A stretch of DNA of 64,000 nucleotides from Azorinus chamasolen (GCA_963576725.1 OY755237.1:52394253-52458252); one strand, 5' to 3'. Shown: positions 20,818-31,712, numbered from the stretch's first letter. The notes: generated by a model not told the origin, from the sequence alone. Made by a program: numbers and translations.

Positions 20818-21442
20818 TTTAACCCTTACAGTGTGGAGCATGAGTCACTAATGTCTTTTGAAAACAGTGTAGACCCAGCTGAGAGGGTAGAGGAGCCCTC
20901 TCATCAGGGTCTGCACTATTTCTCATGTTACACTTTTCTTTAGGAAAAACCTTAACTAGAGATACCCGGTCTATTATCGACACCCGTTTAATTTCATCAA
21001 TCAAAATATTGCAGGCTTTTTTTAGCATGGTGATGTCATTTTTAACTTGTAGTATGACGTCACCACATCTTCTATTGAAAGTTTCGGACCGAATTTGACA
21101 AATTCTTGGTTGGTGAGTTAGTGTTCGTTTTATGTACTATTCACAAACTATTCTATTTTTAGCTGCCTTATCAAGATGTATAGGGATGAATGTTTCTGTA
21201 ATATATGTATGCATTAGGGATAACCTTTGACTCAATCCCAATCAATGTCTTGACCCAACCAACACATATGAGGTAACTCTTATATAAACATTTACGATCA
21301 GCTGATGTTGAAAGTTTTCGTTTAATGAATTAAAAATGGCTTACGGTTTCGATAATAGACCGGGTTACTCTATTCACCATAAGCTTGACCTGTTTGAATT
21401 TTGGAATAGTCCATTTTTGAAAATTCAGCATTTTAAGGGCTA
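20818..21442. mobile_element. MITE-F interrupted by another MITE
   Basis: TTAACCCTTACAGTGTGG left end and core GTGTAGACCCAGCTGAGAGG; the right end AATTCAGCATTTTAAGGGC lies 400 bp further on because a separate inverted-repeat element sits at 20963-21367. Confidence 0.7.
20963..21367. mobile_element. 405-bp MITE, TACCCGGTCTATTATCGA ends
   Basis: TACCCGGTCTATTATCGA at the left is matched by TCGATAATAGACCGGGTTA at the right. The interior has no repeats in common with families A-G. TA at both outer ends would fit a Tc1/mariner-type target, which is inference. Confidence 0.8.
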
Positions 21443-21460
21443 AAACACTGATGAAATGTT

Positions 21461-22252
21461 TTGACTTACAACAATGACACAATGATATGTAGCCCTTATC
21501 ATACTTACAACAATGACACAATGATATGTAGCCCTTATCATACTTACAACAATGACACAATGATATGTAGCCCTTATCATACTTACAACAATGACACAAT
21601 GATATGTAGCCCTTATCATACTTACAACAATGACACAATGATATGTAGCCCTTATCATACTCAAATGTTTATGTCTGCTAAACTTACAACAATGACACAA
21701 TGATATGTAGCCCTTATCATACTCAAATGTTTATGTCTGCTAAACTTACAACAATGACACAATGATATGTAGCCCTTATCATACTCAAATGTTTATGTCT
21801 GCTAAACTTACAACAATGACACAATGATATGTAGCCCTTATCATACTCAAATATTTATGTCTGCTAAACTTACAACAATGACACAATGATATGTAGCCCT
21901 TATCATACTCAAATGTTTATGTCTGCTAAACTTACAACAATGACACAATGATATGTAGCCCTTATCATACTCAAATGTTTATGTCTGCTAAACTTACAAC
22001 AATGACACAATGATATGTAGCCCTTATCATACTCAAATGTTTATGTCTGCTAAACTTACAACAATGACACAATGATATGTAGCCCTTATCATACTCAAAT
22101 GTTTATGTCTGCTAAACTTACAACAATGACACAATGATATGTAGCCCTTATCATACTCAAATGTTTATGTCTGCTAAACTTACCACAATGACACAATGAT
22201 ATGTTGCCCTTATCATACTCAAATGTTTATGTCTGCTAAAACTCTGATCTAT
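21461..22252. repeat. Tandem array switching from 39-bp to 62-bp units
   Basis: Five units of 39 bp (ACTTACAACAATGACACAAT, ATATGTAGCCCTTATCAT) are followed by about nine units of 62 bp, which are the same 39 bp plus a 23-bp insert ACTCAAATGTTTATGTCTGC. Copies are nearly identical apart from the last one, which implies recent spread. The 39-bp part makes 13-codon accidental frames. Confidence 0.97.
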
Positions 22253-22291
22253 TGTAGTTTTTACTTACTTCTTACTCATACAATCATATGA

Positions 22292-22380
22292 GAAACTGTG
22301 GACCAAGTGTCTAGCAGCTTGGATCCTGATGAGACGCTGACTTATTCAGAGTCTCATCTGGATCCAAGCTATTTGCTAAT
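22292..22380. mobile_element. MITE-E core
   Basis: AGCTTGGATCCTGATGAGAC opposite GTCTCATCTGGATCCAAGCT; outer parts missing. Confidence 0.65.
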
Positions 22381-22390
22381 GAGAGTTAGC

Positions 22391-22561
22391 AGAGCGACAG
22401 ATAAAGATGCATACTCAAATACAATTATCATTTCTCCACCAAACCCTATGTTGTGACCACTCTTTAGAATCATCTCTTTGGTCACAACATAGGGTTTGGT
22501 GGAGAAATAAAGGAGTTCATCTTGAAAATGTTTTAATTTACACAAAATCTGGAAGAGCTCT
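22391..22561. mobile_element. MITE-C with one-sided core deletion
   Basis: The left arm is complete to CTTTAGAATCATCTC, but the right arm starts at TTTGGTCACAACATAGGG, so the GACGATTCTAAAGAGT part is missing on one side only. Confidence 0.85.
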
Positions 22562-23057
22562 GGAGTTAGTTCAGGCTAGCATGATAATGGTTGGTCAATG
22601 GATGAAAAGAAGCATTTCTACTTTTGAGCTGACAGAAGGTCTTTGACTTTGTAACTGTGTCAACAATTACAAGAATTATTTGATTACTATCACTGCATAT
22701 GAATAAAATCGCAATTAAAACTTTGCAACTATACATGCTCAAATTTAAATTGACATTCTATGGTGAAATTTGTCAAACCATTAAGTCCATTTATGTTTTC
22801 AATAAACAAACAAAATTATAAGAAAAAATAAACTTAATCAAAGTCACATTTTCTATTTGTTATTAAAAAAGCAAGTCAAACTTCAAAAATTAAAATATTA
22901 ATGAAAATAACAAATCTGAGCTGTTAGTCCAACCTTCAGTCTAAAACTCAACTCAAAAGTAGAAACACTTTGTGCATATCTGGCAGTCTCGATTTCATGC
23001 AATAATCTTAAAAAAATCTAGTTTAGCGCTAGCATACTCTTAAAAGTGCTTGAATCA
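22562..23057. other. No firm gene; one open frame noted
   Basis: The plus-strand frame up to 22646 (VQASMIMVGQWMKRSISTFE) has coding-like composition, but no acceptor or donor was found. The rest is AT-rich. Confidence 0.35.
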
Positions 23058-23308
23058 TTAAACCTATACCCGATGAATATTCATATCAGAAATAATGACA
23101 TCATGAATATCTATTAACTGAATTTTCATATGTAACAGCACGTGGACAAAGGAATTCTAGGCAATGGGAGAAACTAGAATCAGATCTATATAATATCCAA
23201 ACATAGCAGTCCCTGATCAGATGGCTCCTACAGGACAGGGGCTCCTTGATCTGGGTCTGCTCTGTTTTCGAAAGGTGTTAAAGGCATATCTATCAGGTAA
23301 AGGGTTAA
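23058..23308 (+). mobile_element. MITE-A
   Basis: TTAAACCTATACCCGATGAA start, GAATATCTATTAACTG, core CAGATGGCTCCTACAGGACA, GGTAAAGGGTTAA end. Confidence 0.88.
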
Positions 23309-23646
23309 CCCCTAAAAATGAATGAAATCAAACACCTACATGTAATGACATTATTATAGAGTGTCCTAAACTTTTTCATTAATGCTTACAACCTGCAGCT
23401 ACATTAATGTGTTACTACATACCTACGACAATACTACATACCTACGACAATACAATATGGAAATATATGCCAGTCGATAGAAATATGGCAGGGATAATGT
23501 TTTAAATTTAAAAGCAGTTTGCATTATTGAAACAAAATCAAATGTAGTAGTAGTCTTTTTTATTCGGTTAATCAGTGTTTTATGTGCTTTATCAAATGAA
23601 TGTTCAGTGATGATGGACAAGTGTGAAAATTGTAGATAGAACTAGT
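23309..23646. other. No firm gene; short duplicated motif
   Basis: CATACCTACGACAATACTA is repeated twice at 23419-23454. A minus-strand frame from 23620 to 23423 reads plausibly (TLINRIKKTTTTFDF) and ends at GTATGT, but I find no acceptor for it. Confidence 0.35.
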
Positions 23647-23850
23647 TTTAGCCCTTTAACTGCAGTATTATCATTTGCAAACAGTGTAGACCCAGATCAG
23701 AGGTCGCCTAGAGGAGCCCTCTGATCAAGGTCTGCACTGTTTGTAATTCAAAATCTTCTCACAAATTACACCCTTCAATACTGAATGGACTCTGTCATTA
23801 CAAAATGATGGGCCATTCCACTTTGAAAATTCATCATTCAAAGAGTTTAA
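23647..23850. mobile_element. MITE-F
   Basis: AGCCCTTTAACTGCAGTATT start, core GTCGCCTAGAGGAGCCCTCT, TGGGCCATTCCACTTTGAAA and CATTCAAAGAGTTTAA end. Confidence 0.8.
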
Positions 23851-24391
23851 TAAAAATGCCAAAGTTATGGTCAACTTTTTGCATAACAATAAATCACTAA
23901 ACTGTCAACAATGTGAACAACATTATTTCTCCAAAATGAGAATTTTTTATTAACACTCTGTGTTTCTTAGAACATAAGACTATGAAGATGATAAACATGA
24001 ATGAATGAACAATTTTTCATATATAACAGAAGATTTCAAGAAATAGCAATCTATCTAAAGAAATCACAGATAAATAACAATTGTCTCCCTTTGATAATTT
24101 ACATTCACAGGTGAATAATAGTTGTCTCCCTTCAGTATTCTATTCATATGCATTAATTATTTTCCTGATAGTTGGAGGGGAACTGGAACACATTTCAAAC
24201 TCTTATAGCCATAAAAAGAATGGGATTGTGAACTTAGCACTGTACAGGTATCAATACCACTCATGTCAGCCAGTGAACAAGATTTTGAAGTACTTGTCAA
24301 ATTATGAAATATTACCTTAACAATTCATCACTATCATTCAAAACAGAACACACATTTTGAGACTCATTATTGAGTTAAGCATTTGAATAAT
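23851..24391. other. Mostly featureless; holds one candidate exon
   Basis: TTGTCTCCCTT occurs twice 44 bp apart (24080, 24123). Apart from the candidate exon at 24172 nothing is recognised. Confidence 0.4.
24172..24247 (+). CDS. Candidate internal exon, plus strand
   Basis: Acceptor ATTTTCCTGATAG and donor GTATCA bound 24 complete codons (GGELEHISNSYSHKKNG..., ending NLALY) with two bases in and two bases out. Only one of the three frames is open. If real, it belongs to a plus-strand gene, possibly the one ending at 29904, but the phases do not allow direct joining. Confidence 0.25.
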
Positions 24392-24596
24392 GACAGTAAG
24401 TTCTCACTAATGAAACCACATGGTTTATTAACATAGGAATCGGTAAAAGCAGCATAAAGCAGGACAAAAGTAATGCAGAAAGCTCCAATGGGAGCTACCT
24501 TCATAACCTTTGTCCTGCAATAAGCTACCACCTGTTTTAAAGAATTATACTTCTTTTGAGTGGTCATGTTAGCGAGACTTCACTGTACTTTAATGT
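24392..24596. mobile_element. MITE-D
   Basis: GACAGTAAGTTCTCACTAAT left end, hairpin AAAGTAATGCAGAAAGCTCC, GTTAGCGAGACTTCACTGTA right end. Confidence 0.85.
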
Positions 24597-24908
24597 GTGC
24601 TGTTCTAATCTTTAATGCAGACATAGTATTCAAATACTTGTTTGAAATGATATAAAGGGAAAGAACAATCCAATATAGCAACCATGTAGACACTAATTAA
24701 TGCCATGTCAATGAAGCATGAGCAGGTTTGAATCTCTACCATGTTTGCAAACCCTAGAAAGAAAATTCATATCATAAATTATGATTTTCAAGTGGTAAAA
24801 TGAATTGACCCAAATTACAAGATATATTTATTCTGCACTTTTAAAAATGAACATTGTGAGGGCTACAAAAAAGTTTTTATTAAACATGCTTAAAGCTGGA
24901 TCTATAGC

Positions 24909-26905
24909 AACAAGAGGGCCATGATGGCCCTTAATCGCTCACCTGTTCGTAACAGATTAATGATTTCAATGACAGATTGCATAATTTGAAAAATCTTAGT
25001 AGAAAACCATTAGATGATGCTACATACTAAATATAAAGAGTATAGACCTTACAGATTTGGAGGAGAAGATATTTTAAAGATTTTCCTATGAAAAACTGTT
25101 AAGCCCCAGGGCGGGGCCAATTTTGATCCGGGGCTCATAATTTGAAAATCTTGATAGAGGACTATTAGATAATGCAACATACCAAATATCTAAGGTCTAT
25201 GCCTTACAAGTTCAGAGAAGACTTTTAAAGATTTTTAAGAGAAGATTTTTAAAAACTTTCCTATGAAAAACTGATATGCCCCTGGGCGGGGCCGTTTTCA
25301 ACCCAGGGGACATAATTTGAACAATCTTGGTAGAAAACTGTTAGATAGCGCTACATACCAAATATTAAAGGTCTCTGCCTTACAGTTTTGGAGAAGAAGA
25401 TTCTTAAAGCTTTTCATATGAAAAACTGATAAGCCCCAGGGCGGGGCCATTTTTGACCCAGGGGTAATAATTTGAATAATCTTGGTAGGAAACCATTTGA
25501 TGATGCTACATACCAAATATCAAGGGCCTAGACCTTACAGTTCTGGAGGAGAAGATTTTTAAAGATTTTCCTATGAAAAACTGATAAGCCCTTGGGCGGG
25601 GCCATTTTTGGTCCGGGGTCATATTTTGATTAATCTTGGTAGAGGACCATTAAATAATGCTACATACCAAATATCAAAGGTCTATACCTTATAATTTTAG
25701 AGAAGAATATATTTAAAGATTTTCCTATGAAAAACTGATAAGCCCAGGGGTCATAATTTGAACAATCTTAGTAGAGGACCATTAGATCATGCTACATACC
25801 AAAGGTCAATGCCTTACAGTTTCAGAGAAGATGATTTTTAAAGATTTTCCTATGAAAAACTGATAAGCCCTGGGGCGGGGCCATTTTTGTCCTGGGGGTC
25901 ATAATTTGAACAATCTTAGTAGAGGACCATTAGATGATGCTACATACCAAATACCAAAGGTCTATTCCTTACATTTTCAGAGAAGAAGATTTTTAAAGAT
26001 TTTCCTATGAAAAACTGATAAGCCCCGGGGTGGGGCCATTTTTGGCCCAGGGGTCATAATTTGAACAATCTTAGTAGAGGACCATTAGATGATGCTACAT
26101 ACCAAATACCAAAGGTCTATTCCTTACATTTTCAGAGAAGAAGATTTTTAAAGATTTTCCTATGAAAAACTGATAAGCCCCGGGGCAGGGCCATTTTTGG
26201 CCCAGGGGTCATAATTTGAACAATCTTAGTAGAGGACCATTAGATCATGCTACATACCAAATATCAAAGGTCTATGCCTTACAGTTTCAGAGAAGATGAT
26301 TTTTAAAGATTTTCCTATGAAAAACTGATAAGCTCTGGGGCGGGGCCATTTTTGTCCTGGGGGTCATAATTTGAACAATCTTAGTAGAGGACCATTAGAT
26401 GATGCTACATACCAAATACCAAAGGTCTATGCCTGACAGTTTCAGAGAAGAAGATTTTTAAAGATTTTCCTATGAAAAACTGATAAGCCCCGGGGCGGGG
26501 CCATTTTTTGCCCAGGGGTCATAATTTGAATAATCTTAGTAGAGGACCATTAGATGATGCCACATACCAAATATCAAAGGTCTATGCCTTACAGTTTCAG
26601 AGAAGAAGAGTTTTAAAGATTTTCCTATGAAAAACTGATAAGCCCTGGGGCGGGGCCATTTTTGGCCCGGGGGACATAATTTGAACAATCTTTGTAGAGG
26701 ACCATTACATCATACTACATACCAAATATCAAAGCTCTTGGCTTTGTAGTTCCAGAGAAGAAGATGTTTAAGTAAATTGTTGACGCCCGCACGTACGCAC
26801 GACGCACATACGCACATCGCACATACGCACGACGCACGACGCACGACGCCGGACATAGGATCATCCCCAATAGCTCACCTTGGCACTTTGTGCCAGGTGA
26901 GCTAA
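24909..26905. mobile_element. Tandem-repeat-bearing Helitron-like element
   Basis: Starts with CAAGAGGGCCATGATGGCCC, then a CGCTCACCTG motif, about eleven degenerate units of roughly 155 bp each marked by AAAAACTGATAAGCCCC and GGGGCGGGGCC, an ACGC-rich stretch (26779-26852), and a 3' hairpin GCACTTTGTGC between AGCTCACC and GGTGAGCTAA. A 3' hairpin near a CTAA end and no long terminal inverted repeats recall non-autonomous Helitron/Helentron elements; that class is inference. No transposase frame. Confidence 0.7.
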
Positions 26906-27168
26906 TAGAAAGGTTCTGTAACCCAGCCTGGCATTCAATAATGTTGACAAGTACTTCAACATCTTTCTCATATGTCATATACAAATGTTACCGTATGGTT
27001 ATCGTAAATTAAAAAGCTAAAGCATATTTCTCGTCAGTCACTCCACACAAACTGTATCTTTAAGAACTGTTTCAAGTAATTTTATCAAATATATGAAAAT
27101 GCCATTACATTGTGTATTTCAATTTCTGATTTAATAGACTAGTTTTTTTGAACAGTTTTAGTTAGCTC

Positions 27169-27422
27169 TAACTCTTTACCTGTTTCAATATTCATGTGAG
27201 AAAGTATGACATCATGAATACATGGAGTTATTAGCTGAAGTTTAATAATGTAAATCTTTCAAGGAATTTTTTTGCTTTGACAAAAAGTAAAGAATAGATC
27301 TATATCATGTCAAAAGCAAGCAGAGCAGACCCTGATCAGACGGCTCCTTTAGGAGCCGTCTGATCGGAGTCTACTCTGTTTGCAAATCCATGAAAATCTG
27401 TTTATATGAAGGAAAGGGCTAA
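27169..27422 (+). mobile_element. MITE-A, perfect core
   Basis: TAACTCTTTACCTG start, core CAGACGGCTCCTTTAGGAGC with matching CCGTCTGATCGG, GGAAAGGGCTAA end. Confidence 0.88.
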
Positions 27423-27454
27423 TTCTCCAAGCGCTATGGATCAATTTGTGATGA

Positions 27455-27745
27455 ATTTTGCAAACAGCGTAGATCCAGATGAGATGCCATGTACCTCAGT
27501 ATCTCATTAGGATCCAAACGATAGGACAGTCAGGCAGGTTCTTTTTAACTCTCTGTATGCTAGTAGGGTAAACCTAATTGTAGTGTGGATTCAGATGGGA
27601 CGCTGTATAATGTGGCCTCTCAATAGGAACCATATTGTCGGATGCTTTGAACATATTTTTGTAAAGAAATGAGAGAAATTTTAATTTCAAGAATTAAAGA
27701 CGACAATTGTTGCAGACGGAAAATTACTTAGCATGCAAAGAGTTA
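27455..27745. mobile_element. MITE-E, one partial and one full copy
   Basis: Partial core at 27462-27530 (GCGTAGATCCAGATGAGATG, ATCTCATTAGGATCCAAAC). The full copy starts TTTTTAACTCTCTGTATGC and ends with GCAGACGGAAAATTACTTAG and GCATGCAAAGAGTTAA. Confidence 0.7.
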
Positions 27746-27822
27746 AACCAGGAAGGAAAGAAATACATATTTTTGGACCTGTAGCAGACAATTCTTGTCC
27801 ACAGTGTTGAATTAATATTCGT

Positions 27823-28031
27823 TTAACCCTTTCCTCCATAAATACGCCTTTCTATGCCTCTGTACAAATAACCTATTGAAACTATTGTGATAAATAGCAT
27901 TTGCTCCTATTATCACAATGGTTTCAAATTACAAAATTCTAAATTTTTCCTTTTCTCTAGTTAATGCTCCTTTTCGGTAGAATTATTCACAGTGGTTGGA
28001 TCTAAAAATAGCCTATGAGGGAATGGGATAA
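27823..28031 (-). mobile_element. MITE-B with lopsided hairpin
   Basis: TTAACCCTTTCCTCC start. GATAAATAGCATTTGCTCC is followed at once by TATTATCACAATGG, so the second GGAGCAAATGCTCTA arm is lost. Confidence 0.88.
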
Positions 28032-28249
28032 GAAGTAATGACATTATGAATATTTATCAACTGAATTCATATAAAAACATATACATGTATACACCGGATG
28101 TTTTGGTATTTGTAGAATCTGTAGTAAGATCCATTATAATTTCATAAGCAAACAGAGCAGACCATGATCCTTCAGCTTCTATAGGAGCTGTCTGATCTGG
28201 GTTTACTCTGTTTGCAAAGGTGTTAAAAAGTGTTTGTATGAACACTTAA
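28032..28249 (+). mobile_element. MITE-A, left end missing
   Basis: Begins at AAGTAATGACATTATGAATA; core TTCAGCTTCTATAGGAGCTG; ends at a TTAA (28246-28249) that starts a 30-bp remnant of another copy. Confidence 0.8.
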
Positions 28250-28274
28250 CCCTTTACTCAATAGATACTCCTTT

Positions 28275-28523
28275 TAACCATTTCCCTGTTCTATGTTTTG
28301 TCCAAATTTTAATACCCATTGAATATTCATGAACAAAACAATTACAATCAAATATGGAAGGCGGGACATTGCATCCATTTTAGAAAGTAAAGAAACATAT
28401 CTATCAAATTCCATAAGCAACCAGAGCAGACCCTGATCAGACGGCTCCTCTAGGAGCCGTCTGACCTGGGTCTACTCTGTTTGCAAATGCGTGAAAACAT
28501 GTTACTATGAGGGAAAGGGTTAA
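28275..28523 (+). mobile_element. MITE-A2, full length
   Basis: TTAACCATTTCCCTGTTCTA, GAATATTCATGAACAAAAC, perfect core GACGGCTCCTCTAGGAGCCG, GAGGGAAAGGGTTAA. Confidence 0.9.
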
Positions 28524-28693
28524 TGCCTAAGCAAAGATGGTTCCTGTAGGAGTTGTCTCATTAAGGCCAGCTATACCGTATTTGCCTTTTTAATAATATT
28601 GTTTCTTCCATGGCCATGTCGTCATAAAATTTCAGCTAATTAATATTCATAATGTTAAGACTTCTTACATGAATATTCATGAAGTAATGGTTA
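28524..28693 (-). mobile_element. MITE-A, left part missing
   Basis: ATGGTTCCTGTAGGAGTTGT core remnant, TCTTCCATGGCCATGTC, and both GAATATTCAT arms near the right end. Confidence 0.75.
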
Positions 28694-28832
28694 AACCATT
28701 CAATTACCTCACAGCTATTTTATAGTTATTATTTATCAAAATATGGTCTGGTCAAAACATAAGAAATGCCTGAAACTATGAAAGTAAGGCAAACTATTTT
28801 GGAACAGATACAATTGAAATGTTAAGGTAAAT

Positions 28833-29087
28833 TTAACCCTTTACTATATAAATACATCTTTCTCAGCCTTGGCAAACAGAGTAGACCCAGATTAGACGGC
28901 TCCTGTAGGAGCCATCTGCTCAGGGTCTGTTCTGTTTGCTTATGATATACTATAGATATGATTCTACGGTTTCTGCCATGGCCAAAACCTTTTGTGTGCA
29001 TGTGCTATTATAACAATTAATCTACAATGTAATTAATATTCATGATGTCATTATGACTTACAAGAATATTCATGGAGTAAAGGGTTA
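28833..29087 (-). mobile_element. MITE-A, full length
   Basis: TTAACCCTTTACTATATAAA, core GACGGCTCCTGTAGGAGCCA, CTGCCATGGCCAAAACC, GAATATTCATGGAGTAAAGG. Confidence 0.9.
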
Positions 29088-29095
29088 CACTAACA

Positions 29096-29300
29096 TGTTA
29101 TCTTGTTGCATGCTAGCAGTGAATTATAGAATCTATGCACAAACAGTTTGGATTTAGATTAATTCCCCAGTAGCTATGTATCTCAGTAGTATTAAAACTA
29201 TTTGATACTCAAACTGGGCTTTTGAGGAGACATGGAAGAAAAAACAATTTAGAAGAATGAAATTATTTTTTTTGAAGGTAACCAAGTTTTTAACATGCAA
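29096..29300. mobile_element. MITE-E, diverged
   Basis: TTGTTGCATGCTAGCAGTGA end and AACAGTTTGGATTTAGATTA opposite TATTAAAACTATTTGATACT; right end TTAACATGCAAATGG. Confidence 0.55.
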
Positions 29301-29387
29301 ATGGTATGGTATAACAGTCTTGTTTTTTTTCTTGCTAAGTATAGTAAAACATGCAGAAACATGTTACAAACAAACTCTTTTTTTATG

Positions 29388-29648
29388 TTAACCCCTTTAC
29401 TTGATAGAAACGCCTTTTCACGCCTTTGCAAACAGTGTAGACCCACATCAGATGACTGCTGTAGGAGTTGTCTGATAAGGGTCTGCTCTGTTTGCTTATT
29501 GAATTACATGTACATAGATACGATTCTTAAGTTCCTGACATAGCCAAAACTTCTCTTGTTCAAGTGCCATTATAAAATGCAGTTAATAAAATATCCATGA
29601 TATATGTATCATCATTTCTTACATAAATATTCATGGAGTAAAGGATTA
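29388..29648 (-). mobile_element. MITE-A
   Basis: TTAACCCCTTTACTTG start, core GATGACTGCTGTAGGAGTTG, AATATTCATGGAGTAAAGGA end. Confidence 0.88.
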
Positions 29649-29676
29649 GGTAATTATCATCACTATTTTAAAACAG

Positions 29677-29904
29677 CATAATTCTTCCATGCTTTCCAAA
29701 TATACAGATAATGAAACAGTTTGGATATTTATAAAAATCTTAGACAACCATCTGGAGCCAAACTTTGAGCAAACAAGATTTATAAATTCATCAACTGCAT
29801 GCCAAGAGTATAAAGAGATTGTTAGTACAAGCTTGGTTAGAGCTGAGGTCAGTAGTTTTGTGAGTACACTCACTAAACAGCCAAGTGCAGATAACTCTGA
29901 ATAA
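29677..29904 (+). CDS. Candidate terminal exon, unknown protein
   Basis: After an acceptor (CACTATTTTAAAACAG) 75 codons run to TAA, reading HNSSMLSKYTDNETVWIF through LDNHLEPNFEQTRF to a serine-rich KQPSADNSE end. The composition is mixed, polar and helix-forming, unlike the repeat-derived frames. A second acceptor (AAATATACAG) lies 30 bases further in. An AATAAA follows 199 bases after the stop. It lies opposite to the minus-strand gene, inside its large final intron. I do not recognise the protein, and no upstream exon is firmly identified. Confidence 0.42.
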   Translation, partial: HNSSMLSKYTDNETVWIFIKILDNHLEPNFEQTRFINSSTACQEYKEIVSTSLVRAEVSSFVSTLTKQPSADNSE

Positions 29905-30102
29905 GCCAATGCTATGAGGTGAGAGATGTGTGCAAATCACACACAGTACAATAAGTACCTAGTAAATATCCCTTATTGTTTATCTTTGGTAGTACGCCAG
30001 GAGAGCCCGCTGAACTTTTCTGCCATTTTGGTTGCACCCTGCCCGTTTCTGGGTTATATGAAAACTTATCGGGAGAAAATGGGCTACCTACTGCAATTCA
30101 AA

Positions 30103-30108
30103 AATAAA
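30103..30108 (+). promoter_or_regulatory. Possible poly(A) signal AATAAA
   Basis: Canonical hexamer in the region between the candidate plus-strand terminal exon and the next MITE, so it could end that transcript. AATAAA is frequent by chance in sequence this AT-rich. Confidence 0.35.
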
Positions 30109-30183
30109 ATATCTGATATTCAGCAATTTTCAAAATTGCAAAGTACATGTATATACCAAGTCTGTAGATAAAATGCATACATG

Positions 30184-30412
30184 TTAACCCTTTCCCTCAT
30201 ATAAACGCCTTTTCACGCATTTGCAAACAGAGAAGACCCAATAGCCGTCTGATCAGGGTCTGCTCTGTTTGCTAATGGAATTAGATATGTTTCTTTAGTT
30301 TCTAAAATGGCTACAATGTTCCACCTTCCATATTTCATTAGAACTATTTTGTCCATGAATATTCAGTAGGTATTGAAATTTGGACTACATGTAGAACAGG
30401 GAAAGGGCTAAA
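30184..30412 (-). mobile_element. MITE-A2
   Basis: TTAACCCTTTCCCTCATATA start; the core lost most of its left arm (GAAGACCCAATAGCCGTCTG); GAATATTCAGTAGG and GAACAGGGAAAGGGC at the end. Confidence 0.85.
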
Positions 30413-30530
30413 ATCTCTCATTTCTCGGTCCAACCGTATCTTGCTGCAACTTACGGTAATAGAATTGCCGCGGAGAAACGATTCTAATGAGTTGCAGCAA
30501 AACAGGGTTTGGCAGTGAATATATAAGAAT
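30413..30530. mobile_element. MITE-C variant core
   Basis: TTTCTCGGTCCAACCGTATC outer arm and inner arms CTTGCTGCAACTTACGG and CTAATGAGTTGCAGCAA, as in the copy at 8953. The outer ends are missing. Confidence 0.6.
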
Positions 30531-30533
30531 ATT

Positions 30534-30758
30534 TTAACCCTTTCCTCCATAAATATGCCTTTCTACGCCTCTGTAAAAGTCACTTTATGAAACCATTGTG
30601 ATAAATAGAGCATGTGCTCCTATAGGAGCTCTATTTATCACAATGGTTTCAAAACTACACATTTCTAAACTTTTCCTTTTCTCTAGTAAATGCTCCTTTT
30701 GGGTAGATCTATTCAAAGAGGTTGGGTCTAAAAAATAGCCTATGGAGGAATGGGTTAA
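30534..30758 (-). mobile_element. MITE-B
   Basis: TTAACCCTTTCCTCC start; hairpin AGAGCATGTGCTCCTATAGG with a shortened right arm; GAGGAATGGGTTAA end. Confidence 0.9.
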
Positions 30759-30834
30759 TCAGATTTTGTAAATAGGCTTGTTTATCTACAGCTCTGATAT
30801 ACACATGTTATTACCGATAAGAGAGAAAGTCTTA

Positions 30835-30990
30835 TAAATCAATCATCTACCTCATAAACATTCATGTCAGATACGACGACATCAGATCTATATTACATAA
30901 GCTAACAGAGTAGACCCAGATCAGACATTTCCTATAGAAGCCATCTGGTCTGGTTCTACATTGTATGCAAAGGTGTCTTATCGGCATTAA
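30835..30990 (+). mobile_element. MITE-A, internally deleted
   Basis: CTCATAAACATTCATGTCAG joins AGATCTATATTACATAAGC directly; core CAGACATTTCCTATAGAAGC. Confidence 0.7.
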
Positions 30991-31084
30991 TCTGTATTTG
31001 TTAAAAAATTTATTACTATATAGTCACGTGAACTGAACTTGTTTGGCTGCTAAACCGTTTGCTTCAAAGATACCGGTATGCCTT

Positions 31085-31319
31085 TTAACCAATTCCTCCA
31101 TAAATACGCCTTTCTACGCCTCTGTAAAAGTCCCTTCTTGAAACCATTGTGATAAGTATAGCATTTGCTCTTGAGGAGCAAATGCTCTATTTATAACAAT
31201 GGTTTCAGAACAACAAAATTCTAAAATTTTCCTTTTGAGTTTCTGTAGTTAATGCTCCTTTTCGGTAGATTTATTCAAAGAGGTTGGATCTAAAAATAGC
31301 CTATGAGGGAAAGGGTTAA
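31085..31319 (-). mobile_element. MITE-B sharing a TTAA with MITE-A
   Basis: TTAACCAATTCCTCC start, hairpin GCATTTGCTCTTGAGGAGCA, a small insertion in the right arm (TTTTGAGTTTCTGTAG), GAGGGAAAGGGTTAA end. Confidence 0.9.
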
Positions 31320-31467
31320 CATCTTTGTAAACAGATTGCAGCCAGATAAGACCTAACTGATCAGTGTATATTCTGTTTGCTTATGGAATACAACACAGAT
31401 CACATTCTACACAGGGTCTGCTCTGTTTGCAAAGGCATTAAAATGTGTATCTATGTAAAGGGTTAAG
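31316..31467. mobile_element. Short rearranged MITE-A
   Basis: Starts in the TTAA of the preceding MITE-B. It has TCTGTTTGCTTATGGAATAC of one orientation and GGGTCTGCTCTGTTTGCAAA of the other, ending GTAAAGGGTTAA: two right halves joined. Confidence 0.7.
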
Positions 31468-31509
31468 CCGATATTTTGTGAAAACTTCATTAAAACCAGG
31501 GTTCTAATT

Positions 31510-31712
31510 ATACAATATGCCTGTCATGTACTAATACATATACAACACATACAATATGCCTGTCATGTACTAATGCATATACAACACATACAATATGCCT
31601 GTCATGTACTAATACATATACAACACATACAATATGCCTGTCATGTACTGATACATATACAACACATACAATATGCCTGTCATGTACTAATACATATACA
31701 ACACATACAATG
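31510..31712. repeat. Tandem array, 39-bp unit, about five copies
   Basis: ACAATATGCCTGTCATGTAC then AATACATATACAACACAT repeats every 39 bp with one or two differences per copy. The minus strand reads as accidental 13-residue repeats. Confidence 0.95.

Noticed and set aside
21330..21703. Repetitive open frames on both strands (CHCCKYDKGYISL, YNNDTMICSP)
   Set aside because: By-product of the 39-bp array, which is 13 codons long.
26779..26852. CRISPR-like alternation of ACGC and ACGACGC
   Set aside because: No spacers of constant length; it is a simple-sequence tail of the Helitron-like element in an animal genome.
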